NCBI GenBank assembly: GCA_023229065.1
Contig: JALNZZ010000090.1
Location: 1 to 8,364, forward strand
Direction of reading: 5' to 3'
DNA length: 8,364 nt
From: Porticoccaceae bacterium
GTDB taxonomy: Bacteria > Pseudomonadota > Gammaproteobacteria > Pseudomonadales > Porticoccaceae
The notes under the pieces are model-generated. The model was not told the origin of the DNA. It searched no databases and saw only the letters and a list, made by a program, of their open reading frames with translations. Made by a program: the position numbers and the translations under genes. Shown piece after piece: positions 1 to 7,249 of this stretch (its first letter is position 1; every line of letters starts with the position of its first letter).

Positions 1-61
1 CCCATAAAATCCCAAGCTGCTCATCAATAGGGCTGCTAACATTTTTACTGGAAAAACCTCT

Positions 62-907
62 ATGAAATTTACTGGAACAGACCGCTATGTAGCCACCGAC
101 GACCTGCGTATGGCCGTCGACGCTGCTGTCACCCTCAAGCGCCCCCTGCTGATCAAGGGCGAGCCCGGCACCGGCAAAACCATGCTTGCCGAGGAAGTGG
201 CCGCCGCGCTCGGCCTGCCGCTGATCGCCTGGCATATCAAGTCCACCACCAAGGCCCAGCAGGGGCTGTACGAGTACGATGCGGTATCGCGGCTGCGGGA
301 CTCCCAGCTCGGCAGCGACAAGGTTCACGACATCGGCAACTACATTCGCAAAGGCAAGCTGTGGGAGGCTTTTGAAGCCGGTGGCCGCTGCGTTCTGCTG
401 ATCGACGAGGTGGACAAGGCGGATATCGAGTTCCCCAACGACTTGCTGCTGGAACTGGATCGCATGGAGTTTCATGTCTATGAAACCGGCGAAACCGTGC
501 GCGCCACTGAACGCCCCATTGTGATCATTACCAGTAACAACGAAAAAGAATTGCCAGATGCCTTCCTGCGTCGCTGCTTTTTCCACTTTATCAAGTTCCC
601 CGACCGCGAAACCATGGAAGATATCGTCCGGGTCCACTTCCCCGATCTCAAGAAAAACCTGGTAAACGAAGCCCTTGAAGTCTTCTTCGACCTGAGAGAG
701 ATCCCCGGTCTCAAGAAAAAGCCCTCCACCTCGGAGCTGATCGACTGGCTCAAGCTGTTGCTGTCCGATGACTTGCCGGACGACATTCTCAAAAACCGCG
801 ATCCCACCAAGGCCGTGCCGCCCCTGTACGGCGCCTTGCTCAAAAATGAGCAGGATGTCCACCTGCTGGAAAAGCTCGCGTTCATGGCTCGTCGGGAAAG
901 TCGTTGA
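62..907 (+). CDS. MoxR-family AAA+ ATPase (CoxD-like)
   Basis: A cytoplasmic AAA+ ATPase of the MoxR group, 281 residues, short but usual for the CoxD-like branch. Seen: Walker A GEPGTGKT at residues 33-40, Walker B VLLIDE at 111-116, a sensor-1 stretch IITSNN at 155-160 and arginines R170/R171 in the arginine-finger position, followed by a small helical lid domain. The N-terminus (MKFTGTDRYVATDDL) is typical of the family and supports the ATG at 62, although no strong Shine-Dalgarno precedes it. A TAAAAT at 5-10 could be a -10 box, but its -35 would sit at or beyond the window edge. Known for the family: MoxR ATPases work with a VWA partner to remodel or metallate enzymes (CoxD/CoxE, CbbQ/CbbO, NorQ/NorD, RavA/ViaA). 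The next gene is such a partner and overlaps it by one base, so co-translation is expected. The client is unknown. Confidence 0.93.
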   Translation: MKFTGTDRYVATDDLRMAVDAAVTLKRPLLIKGEPGTGKTMLAEEVAAALGLPLIAWHIKSTTKAQQGLYEYDAVSRLRDSQLGSDKVHDIGNYIRKGKLWEAFEAGGRCVLLIDEVDKADIEFPNDLLLELDRMEFHVYETGETVRATERPIVIITSNNEKELPDAFLRRCFFHFIKFPDRETMEDIVRVHFPDLKKNLVNEALEVFFDLREIPGLKKKPSTSELIDWLKLLLSDDLPDDILKNRDPTKAVPPLYGALLKNEQDVHLLEKLAFMARRESR

Positions 908-2082
908 TGCTGCTGAATTTTTTTGATGGTCTGCGCAAGGCGGGGGTGCCCGTCTCCCTGCAGGAGCTGCTGACCCTATTTTCCGCGCTCGATGAGGGGC
1001 TGGCCTTTGCCAGTGTCGACGACTTCTACCTGCTGGCTCGCACCTGCCTGGTGAAGGATGAGAAGTATTACGACCGTTTCGACCGCGCCTTCGCCCTGTA
1101 TTTTCAGGAGCTGGAAAGCCTCGACCAGGCGCTGGAATTTCTGCTGCCTGAGGAATGGCTGAGGGAGGAGTTCCGCAAGCACCTCAGTGACGAAGAAAAA
1201 GCTCAGATCGAAACCCTCGGTGGGCTCGAAAAACTGATCGAAACCTTCAAGGAACGCCTCGCCGAGCAAAAAGCCAAGCACAAGGGCGGCAACAAGTGGA
1301 TCGGCACTGGCGGTACCTCGCCCTTTGGCAATGCCGGCTATCACCCTGAAGGGATCCGGGTGGGCGGCAAGAGCGAGAACCGGCGCGCGGTCAAGGTGTG
1401 GGAGCAGCGGGAATACCGCAACCTGGACGACTCGGTGGAGATCGGCACCCGCAATATCAAGGTAGCCCTGCGGCGCCTGCGACAGTTTGCCCGCGCCGGA
1501 GCCCACGAAGAGCTGGACCTCGACGACACCATCCGGGCAACGGCAAAAAATGCCGGCCTGCTGGACCTGAAAATGGTTCCCGAGCGCCACAATGCGGTCA
1601 AACTGCTGGTGTTTTTCGATGTGGGCGGCTCCATGGACTCCCACGTAAAGCTCTCCGAAGAACTGTTTTCTGCGGTACGCACCGAGTTCAAACATCTGGA
1701 GTATTATTATTTTCACAACATGCTCTACGAGTATGTGTGGCAGGACAACAAGCTGCGTCACCAAGAGCGCATCAACACCTGGGATCTTCTCCACAAGTAT
1801 GGTTCCGACTATAAGGTGATTATTGTCGGCGATGCCTCCATGTCGCCTTTTGAGATTACCGCACCAGGTGGCAGTGTGGACTTTTTCAACGAGGAACCGG
1901 GCGCGGTGTGGATGAAGCGGCTCACCGATACCTACGAAAAAGTGGTCTGGCTGAACCCGGTCAAGCAGAATTACTGGGAGTATACCCACTCCATCCGGCT
2001 GGTATCCCAATTGGTCCAGGGGCGGATGTATCCGCTGACTTTGGCCGGGCTGGAAGAGGCGGTGCGGTATTTGGCCCGGTAG
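907..2082 (+). CDS. CoxE-like VWA-domain protein (COG3825-type), partner of the upstream AAA+ ATPase
   Basis: A 391-residue protein with an N-terminal helical region, a charged middle segment (about residues 90-200) and a C-terminal von Willebrand factor A domain. The VWA metal-site (MIDAS) loop reads FFDVGGSMD with D238, G240 and S242 (numbered from ATG 907). This is DxGxS instead of the canonical DxSxS; I recall the same variant from related CoxE-like proteins. A second acidic loop, VGDASM with D309, follows a beta strand and is the likely later MIDAS loop. The ATG at 907 overlaps the preceding stop as TGATG, a classic translational-coupling arrangement; an in-frame TTG at 904 is a less likely start. 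Inferred role: adaptor that links the AAA+ ATPase to its client, as CoxE, CbbO or ViaA do. No signal peptide or membrane segment is seen, so it should be cytoplasmic. A large palindromic repeat begins 26 bases after the stop. Confidence 0.92.
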   Translation: MLLNFFDGLRKAGVPVSLQELLTLFSALDEGLAFASVDDFYLLARTCLVKDEKYYDRFDRAFALYFQELESLDQALEFLLPEEWLREEFRKHLSDEEKAQIETLGGLEKLIETFKERLAEQKAKHKGGNKWIGTGGTSPFGNAGYHPEGIRVGGKSENRRAVKVWEQREYRNLDDSVEIGTRNIKVALRRLRQFARAGAHEELDLDDTIRATAKNAGLLDLKMVPERHNAVKLLVFFDVGGSMDSHVKLSEELFSAVRTEFKHLEYYYFHNMLYEYVWQDNKLRHQERINTWDLLHKYGSDYKVIIVGDASMSPFEITAPGGSVDFFNEEPGAVWMKRLTDTYEKVVWLNPVKQNYWEYTHSIRLVSQLVQGRMYPLTLAGLEEAVRYLAR

Positions 2083-2108
2083 GTTTTCTTGCTTGGCCCT
2101 CGGAGCAC

Positions 2109-2216
2109 GCAGGATTCCGCTGGCTATTGCTGCGACACGCTGTGAATACTTCCCTGTACGCTCGGCGCCGACGTCCGTGTCGACGACGGTCGCAGCAATA
2201 GCCAGCGGAATCCTGC
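2109..2216. repeat. Compound palindromic repeat: 28-bp perfect inverted arms around a 52-bp core
   Basis: The left arm (2109-2136, starting GCAGGATTCC and ending GCTGCGAC) is a perfect reverse complement of the right arm (2189-2216, starting GTCGCAGC and ending GGAATCCTGC). The pairing stops exactly at the outer and inner ends. The 52-bp core holds two small hairpins: TAC-TTCCCT-GTA at 2147-2158 and CGAC-GTCCGT-GTCG at 2169-2182, the second extended by two more pairs across a mismatch. There is no T-run after the right arm, no coding content and no evident target duplication. Core wording such as GTGAATAC...TCC.TGTA.GCTC resembles a dispersed intergenic repeat that I recall from marine gammaproteobacteria; this is from memory and not verified. 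It may be a REP-like or MITE-like element and could protect the 3' end of the upstream transcript. Confidence 0.85.
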
Positions 2217-2242
2217 CTCAAGCCTGGTGGGCATGCATAACA

Positions 2243-2271
2243 TTGGATGAAGATAATGCCTACCTGAGAAT
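2243..2271 (+). promoter_or_regulatory. Possible sigma-70 promoter for hrpA
   Basis: TTGGAT (2243-2248) and GAGAAT (2266-2271) are separated by 17 bases and match the -35 and -10 consensus at 3 and 4 of 6 positions. Transcription would start near 2278 and leave a leader of roughly 78 bases. The match is weak. The best isolated -10-like hexamer nearby, GATAAT at 2252-2257, has no suitable -35. The position between the palindromic repeat and hrpA makes a promoter here reasonable. Confidence 0.25.
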
Positions 2272-2299
2272 GTTCTCTCGGGGTGGCTGCCTGATCGGG

Positions 2300-2312
2300 G
2301 GCCATGATGGCC
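2300..2312. promoter_or_regulatory. 13-bp palindrome in the hrpA leader
   Basis: GGCCATgATGGCC is a perfect 6+1+6 palindrome 43 bases before the hrpA start codon. It could be a protein-binding site on DNA; as RNA the one-base centre would force a smaller stem. A second short one, GATGaCATC, follows at 2320-2328. No known operator is recognised. Confidence 0.3.
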
Positions 2313-2355
2313 AACCGTCGATGACATCAAGGGTAATGGGACCAAGAGTCTGTAG

Positions 2356-5300
2356 ATGCCTTCTCTGACTAGCGATTCAAAACTCTCTCGTGACTGGAGC
2401 GACTGCCTGATCGCCGATCGCCACGGCTTTGAACGCCGCTGGCGCTCCATCGCGGCACGCCAGCGGCAGGGCAAGCCAGTGGACAAGAGCCTGGCCCAGC
2501 TGGAAGAGGCCGTGCAGCTCTCGCGGGAGAAAGTGGCTCAGCGCCGCGCTGGCGTGCCGGTGATCCACTATCCCGACGACTTGCCCATCGCCCAGAAACG
2601 CGATGCCATTATCGCTGCTCTGGAACAGTCACAGGTCGTGGTGGTAGCGGGGGAGACTGGCTCCGGCAAGACCACCCAGCTGCCTAAAATCTGCCTGGAG
2701 CTGGGGCGTGGCATCACCGGTATGATAGGCCACACCCAGCCGCGCCGCATTGCCGCCCGCACTGTGGCCCAGCGTATCGCCGATGAGCTGAATACCCCGC
2801 TCGGCGACAAGGTGGGTTACCAGGTACGCTTTACCGAGCAGGTGGGGGATGACACCCACATCAAGCTGATGACCGACGGCATTTTGCTGGCAGAGATTCA
2901 GCACGACCGTTATCTGAGCCGCTACGACACCCTGATCATCGACGAGGCCCACGAGCGTAGCCTCAATATTGATTTTCTGCTCGGCTATCTCAAGCAGCTG
3001 CTGCCAAAGCGGCCCGATCTGAAAGTTATCATTACCTCTGCGACGATCGATGTGGAGCGCTTTTCCCGTCACTTTGACGATGCGCCCATGGTGGAGGTAT
3101 CAGGCCGCACCTATCCGGTGGAAGTCCTCTACCGACCACCTCTGGAGGCTGATGAGGACCTCTACGGCGCCATAGTCGACGCGGTCCACGAAGTGCTGAC
3201 CCTGCCCAAACGCGGCGATATCCTGATTTTTCTCAGCGGCGAGCGCGAGATCCGCGAAACGGCCAATCAGCTGCGTCGCGCCGAACTGCGGGATGTGGAA
3301 GTGCTGCCCCTCTATGCACGCCTGAGCCTGAAGGACCAGACGCGGGTATTCCAGCCGCATCGCGGCACCCGCATCATTCTCGCCACCAATGTGGCTGAGA
3401 CCTCCATTACCGTGCCCGGCATCCGTTATGTGATCGACACCGGACTGGCGCGTATCAGCCGCTACAGCTATCGCACCAAGGTGCAGCGCCTGCCGGTAGA
3501 GCCGATTTCTCAAGCCAGCGCCAATCAACGCGCCGGGCGCTGCGGGCGGGTCAGCGATGGTGTCTGCGTACGCCTTTACAGCGAAGAAGACTTTCAGGCT
3601 CGCCCGGCCTTTACCGACCCCGAGATTGTTCGCACCAATCTGGCTTCGGTGATTCTGCGCATGTTGCAACTGCGTATCGGCGATGTGCGCGACTTTCCCT
3701 TTGTCGATGCCCCCGATTCGCGGCTGATCAACGATGGCTTCCAGTTGCTTTCGGAGCTGGGAGCGGTCGACCCCAAGGGGGAGCTCACGGCGCTCGGCGT
3801 CCAGCTCACTGGCCTGCCCGTCGACCCCCGTCTTGGGCGTATGCTGGTAGCGGCCGATCGCGAAGGGTCACTGAGGGAGACGCTGGTCATCGTTTCGGCG
3901 CTGAGCTTGCAGGATCCCCGTGAGCGGCCTGCCGACAAGCGCCAGGCGGCAGATGAGAAGCACCGCCAGTGGCACCACAAGGAGTCTGACTTTCTGGCGC
4001 TGGTGAATTTGTGGAATCACTTCGAGGAAAAACGCCAGGAACTCGGCCGCAATCCTTTCAGTCGCTACTGCCACGCCAACTTCGTGTCCTATCTGCGGAT
4101 GCGTGAGTGGCGGGACCTGGAGCATCAGCTGCGCCTCGCCTGCCGGCAGCTGGGCCTTACCGAGAACCGCGAGCCAGCTGGCTACAATGCCATCCATCGC
4201 GCTCTGCTAACGGGCCTGCTGGGCCATGTCGGCTTTCGCCATGACGAGCGGGAGTTTCTCGGCGCACGCAACCGTAAATTTCATGTTTTTCCCGGCTCTG
4301 GCCTGGTAAAGAAGCCCCCCAAATGGTTGATGGCGGCGGAGCTGATCGAAACCAGCCGCTTGTATGCCCACCAGGTAGCGCGCATCGAGCCCGAGTGGCT
4401 GGTGGAACTGGCGGCGCATCTGGTGCGCAAAAATCACAGCGAGCCGCACTACGACGTGCGTCGCGGCCAGGTAATGGCGTTTGAGAAGCAAACTCTGTTT
4501 GGCCTCACGATTCTCGACCGCAAGCGGGTGCCGTTTGCCACCATTGATCCGGTCCTGGCACGCGAGGTCTTTATCCGCGGCGCCTTGGTGGCAGACACTG
4601 AAAACGACCGGCGCTACCGCGGCAAAGGTGAATTCGCGCGGCACAACCGCCAGCTGCTGAAAGAACTGGAAGATCTGGAGGAGCGCCTGCGGCGCGGTGA
4701 TCTGGCGGTAGACGAGCAGGTGCTCTACGCTTTTTACGACGAGCGAGTGGCAGGCCATGTGGTGAGCCTCACGGCCTTCGAAACCTGGCGCAAGCAAGCG
4801 GAGAGAGATAATTCGCGGCTCTTGTGGCTGGATCGCGAAAGCCTGGTCAGCGGCGCTGATTTGAGCCGTGCAGAAAGCCAGTTTCCCAAAGAGTTGAGCT
4901 GGCAGGACGTCGTCTATCGTCTGAGCTATCGGTTTGAGCCCGGCCACCACAACGACGGTGTCACTGTTCATATCCCCGCGCCCCTGATCCACCAGGTGCC
5001 TGCCCACCGCTTTGAATGGCTGGTACCCGGCCTGTTGCGAGACAAGTGCATAGCTCTGGTCAAGGCGCTCCCCAAGCAGCTGCGCAAGTTGTTTGTGCCA
5101 GTACCGGATTATGTCGACCGCGCGCTGGCTGGCCTGGTGCCGGACAACCGTCCACTGGGTGAGTGCCTTGGCGAACAGCTCAAGCGCCACACCGGCATCA
5201 CCGTGCCCGCTGAGGCCTGGGATGAGGCCGGCCTGGATAGTTTCTATCGCATTACCTACCGCCTGGAAGATGAGCGCGGCCAGCTGGTAGAGCAGGGCAA

Positions 5301-6267
5301 GGACCTGGCGGCACTGAAGAGCGCGCACCGGGAAACAGTGCAAAGTGCCATTCGCGCCGGTAGCGGCAGCATCGACGAGCAGCGCGGCCTGTCGCGCTGG
5401 TCCTTCGGTTCCTTGCCATCCAAGGCCAGAGTCAAAAAAGGCAAGCTGGAAATCGACGCCTTTCCGGCCCTGGTGGACGAGGGCGACTCGGTGGCACTGA
5501 CGCTCTACGACAATGCCGCCGAAGCAGCCAGCGCTACGGTACACGGTCTGGTGCGTCTGTTGATGCTCAACCACCCCGATCCAGCGCGCTATTTGCGCAA
5601 GCAACTGCTCAAGGGTCGCGAGCTGGCCAGTCTCGCTGCAGGGATCGATGATTTGCAGCAAATGCGCGAGGACATCATCACCAGTGCTTATCGCAAAGCG
5701 TGTCTGAACGGCGGGCCACTACCTGCCAGCGAAGCGGAGTTCACCGCTTGTCTGGCCGCTGGCAAGGGCCGCATTGTCAACGAAGCACAGCAGCTGGAAG
5801 CCGTGGTCATCAATCTGCTGGAACCTCTAAAAACCGTGCACTCTCTGCTGGGCAGTCTCGGCAAGCGCTATGCCGTATCTACTGCCGATGTCCAGCGCCA
5901 GCTCGATAATCTGCTGCGCCCCGGTTTCTTGTTCGACACCAGTAGTGTTTGGTTGCAACACTATCCCCGCTACTTGAAAGCACTGGTTGCACGCCTGGAA
6001 AAACTGCCCGGCTATCCCGACAGAGATGCCGAGATCGTCGCCGAAACCCAAGCCATGACCCGAGCCATAAACAGTGCTCTGCAGACGGTAATTGCAGACA
6101 GTGAGGACGCACTCGACGAGCACTGTCGCGCAGAAATAGAAAAATACCGCTTTATGATCGAAGAGTACCGGGTGTCGTGTTTTGCCCAGGTACTGAAAAC
6201 AGTGGTACCGGTATCGCCCAAACGGATTGCAGCCCAGCTGGCGCGGATCAAGGACTTGCTTCCCTAG
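2356..6267 (+). CDS. hrpA: ATP-dependent RNA helicase HrpA (DEAH box)
   Basis: A 1303-residue DEAH-box RNA helicase, essentially the same length as E. coli HrpA (1300). Helicase motifs seen: Walker A GETGSGKT at 99-106, DEAH at 196-199, SAT at 228-230 and motif VI QRAGRCGR at 391-398. A winged-helix/ratchet (HA2) region follows to about residue 600, then an OB-type segment with PPKW at 654-657, then the long DUF3418-type C-terminal extension that marks bacterial HrpA. The start is fixed by an in-frame TAG directly before the ATG; AAGAG about eight bases upstream is a modest ribosome-binding site, and the N-terminus aligns with E. coli HrpA. Known role: cytoplasmic RNA helicase linked to fimbrial mRNA processing and to rescue of stalled or collided ribosomes. 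It appears monocistronic, followed by a terminator-like hairpin. All key motifs are intact. Confidence 0.98.
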   Translation: MPSLTSDSKLSRDWSDCLIADRHGFERRWRSIAARQRQGKPVDKSLAQLEEAVQLSREKVAQRRAGVPVIHYPDDLPIAQKRDAIIAALEQSQVVVVAGETGSGKTTQLPKICLELGRGITGMIGHTQPRRIAARTVAQRIADELNTPLGDKVGYQVRFTEQVGDDTHIKLMTDGILLAEIQHDRYLSRYDTLIIDEAHERSLNIDFLLGYLKQLLPKRPDLKVIITSATIDVERFSRHFDDAPMVEVSGRTYPVEVLYRPPLEADEDLYGAIVDAVHEVLTLPKRGDILIFLSGEREIRETANQLRRAELRDVEVLPLYARLSLKDQTRVFQPHRGTRIILATNVAETSITVPGIRYVIDTGLARISRYSYRTKVQRLPVEPISQASANQRAGRCGRVSDGVCVRLYSEEDFQARPAFTDPEIVRTNLASVILRMLQLRIGDVRDFPFVDAPDSRLINDGFQLLSELGAVDPKGELTALGVQLTGLPVDPRLGRMLVAADREGSLRETLVIVSALSLQDPRERPADKRQAADEKHRQWHHKESDFLALVNLWNHFEEKRQELGRNPFSRYCHANFVSYLRMREWRDLEHQLRLACRQLGLTENREPAGYNAIHRALLTGLLGHVGFRHDEREFLGARNRKFHVFPGSGLVKKPPKWLMAAELIETSRLYAHQVARIEPEWLVELAAHLVRKNHSEPHYDVRRGQVMAFEKQTLFGLTILDRKRVPFATIDPVLAREVFIRGALVADTENDRRYRGKGEFARHNRQLLKELEDLEERLRRGDLAVDEQVLYAFYDERVAGHVVSLTAFETWRKQAERDNSRLLWLDRESLVSGADLSRAESQFPKELSWQDVVYRLSYRFEPGHHNDGVTVHIPAPLIHQVPAHRFEWLVPGLLRDKCIALVKALPKQLRKLFVPVPDYVDRALAGLVPDNRPLGECLGEQLKRHTGITVPAEAWDEAGLDSFYRITYRLEDERGQLVEQGKDLAALKSAHRETVQSAIRAGSGSIDEQRGLSRWSFGSLPSKARVKKGKLEIDAFPALVDEGDSVALTLYDNAAEAASATVHGLVRLLMLNHPDPARYLRKQLLKGRELASLAAGIDDLQQMREDIITSAYRKACLNGGPLPASEAEFTACLAAGKGRIVNEAQQLEAVVINLLEPLKTVHSLLGSLGKRYAVSTADVQRQLDNLLRPGFLFDTSSVWLQHYPRYLKALVARLEKLPGYPDRDAEIVAETQAMTRAINSALQTVIADSEDALDEHCRAEIEKYRFMIEEYRVSCFAQVLKTVVPVSPKRIAAQLARIKDLLP

Positions 6268-6279
6268 GGGATAAAGACA

Positions 6280-6354
6280 ACGCACCTGTTCCGGTATGAG
6301 CCGCTACCACTGGCCTCATCCTGAACACGGTGCGTCTATTGTTTTGATTTTTTT
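6280..6354 (+). terminator. Terminator-like hairpin after hrpA
   Basis: ACGCACC (6280-6286) pairs perfectly with GGTGCGT (6329-6335). Inside it GTTC pairs with GAAC and ATGAG with CTCAT, giving a long imperfect stem around a loop near 6301-6314. T-runs follow at 6342-6345 and 6348-6354. The T-tract begins six bases after the stem, farther than in a textbook intrinsic terminator. It starts 13 bases after the hrpA stop and lies between convergent genes. For the minus-strand gene only a mildly T-rich stretch follows the hairpin, so it should act mainly on hrpA. Confidence 0.7.
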
Positions 6355-6359
6355 CTATC

Positions 6360-7067
6360 TCAATCCTGTTCGGCAATCCAGAGCAGAAAAGTGCGCCGCT
6401 CCTCAGCGCTGGCTTGCGACCAGTAGGCTTTTAGCATATCCAGATAAGCGTTACCTCCAACACTGTCAGTTGGGACAGGGGAGGGGGCAGGAACAGTGGC
6501 AGCAGGTGCATTGACCGGTGTTGGCAGAACCACCGGGTTTGAAGCGACCGGCGCCACGCCACCAATATTGACGTTGCTCAGCAAGCCGGGCCTTGCCATA
6601 CCGCTTGGCTCTGAATCGAAACGCTCACCAGTAGCAGTATCTCTAATCCAGCCGCGAAAGTTGGCGGCCAGTTCTCGCGCCTCATCGACATCATCGGGCC
6701 TGTTGTACTCCAGTATATAACGGCCTCCGGCGCGGCTATTGAGGGTAAAAATCACTGGCTCGGAGCGCAGCACTTCATGGCTGCTGGTGGTGTCTGGCTC
6801 CCAAATTTCCTGATAATAAGCCACGATCTGATAACTCCCGGGGCTTAAATGCATCTCCCGATGACCGGCCACAAAACTGTTATTTATCCCAGCCGGGCTG
6901 CGGTCATTGATAGTGAGGATATCCAGTGTCTCCGGCACCTGTACCACGGCGACCTGGCTGGCGGGGCGTTCAGCGCCGTCATAGAGTTTGACCACGGAGC
7001 TGCTTTGACACGCTGCCAGCAGGCCAACAGAAAAAAATACAGCAAGGTTGCGGATCCAGTGGAGCAT
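6360..7067 (-). CDS. DUF2057 (YccT/CsgI-like) family lipoprotein
   Basis: A 235-residue predicted outer-membrane lipoprotein. The N-terminus has a hydrophobic signal with lipobox LLAAC (C20 as the lipidated cysteine) and Q21 at +2, which fits outer-membrane sorting. Residues about 45-125 (TLDILTINDRSP..., MHLSPGSYQIV, EPVIFTLN) follow the pattern of E. coli YccT (CsgI), in which a beta-rich domain is followed by a conserved C-terminal helix. That helix is at 208-235 (YWSQASAEERRTFLLWIAEQ), resembling YccT's YWF...R.TFLQWAEKQ ending. A Pro/Ala-rich linker at about 172-207 separates the two. YccT/CsgI is described as a periplasmic inhibitor of curli assembly; whether this lipoprotein has any such role is unknown. 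GAGGA (7078-7082 on the complementary strand) lies ten bases before the ATG and supports the start. The gene stands alone, convergent with hrpA and divergent from the porin. Confidence 0.85.
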   Translation of the reverse strand: MLHWIRNLAVFFSVGLLAACQSSSVVKLYDGAERPASQVAVVQVPETLDILTINDRSPAGINNSFVAGHREMHLSPGSYQIVAYYQEIWEPDTTSSHEVLRSEPVIFTLNSRAGGRYILEYNRPDDVDEARELAANFRGWIRDTATGERFDSEPSGMARPGLLSNVNIGGVAPVASNPVVLPTPVNAPAATVPAPSPVPTDSVGGNAYLDMLKAYWSQASAEERRTFLLWIAEQD

Positions 7068-7115
7068 AAGTGACTAGTCCTCGTTTAAGCACACAAATGT
7101 AGCAGCGCAGGATAG

Positions 7116-7131
7116 CTTTCTTATATGAAAG
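7116..7131 (-). promoter_or_regulatory. Possible -10 box with overlapping inverted repeat for the lipoprotein gene
   Basis: On the minus strand TATAAG (7120-7125) matches the -10 consensus at five of six positions and would give a leader of about 45 bases. It overlaps a small inverted repeat, CTTTC (7116-7120) and GAAAG (7127-7131). No good -35 lies 16-18 bases upstream, so an activator or extended contacts would be needed. Tentative. Confidence 0.25.
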
Positions 7132-7234
7132 TTTTATGTCAGTGCATGAAAAAGTGTGGTGCGCTCTTTACGAGTTTTTCCAGGCAAGCTTTTCTTCCTC
7201 CAGATGACCTTTCCTCGCCGTCTTGTCTCTCTGT

Positions 7235-7249
7235 ATTTATCCGATAAAT
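7235..7249. promoter_or_regulatory. 15-bp perfect palindrome, operator-like
   Basis: ATTTATCcGATAAAT is a perfect 7+1+7 palindrome in the divergent intergenic region, about 168 bases before the lipoprotein start and 287 before the porin start. Its length and AT-rich symmetry resemble binding sites of dimeric repressors. The regulator is not identified, and the site is far from the porin start codon. Confidence 0.4.

Noticed and set aside
904..906. TTG as the start of the VWA gene
   Set aside because: The adjacent ATG at 907 overlaps the upstream stop as TGATG, a much commoner coupled start.
976..2010. 344-codon minus-strand frame opposite the VWA gene
   Set aside because: Antisense shadow of a gene with recognisable VWA motifs; no domain or ribosome-binding site supports it.
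2109..2216. The inverted repeat as an intrinsic terminator, IS end pair or CRISPR unit
   Set aside because: No T-tract follows, the loop is 52 bases, no transposase lies between the arms, and there is only one pair without regular spacers.
2093..2368. 91-codon + strand frame across the palindromic repeat
   Set aside because: It runs through both repeat arms and into hrpA in another frame; no motif or ribosome-binding site.
4207..5661. 484-codon open frame on the minus strand inside hrpA
   Set aside because: It is fully antisense to a clearly conserved helicase; long antisense frames are common in GC-rich genes. The translation shows no recognisable domain.
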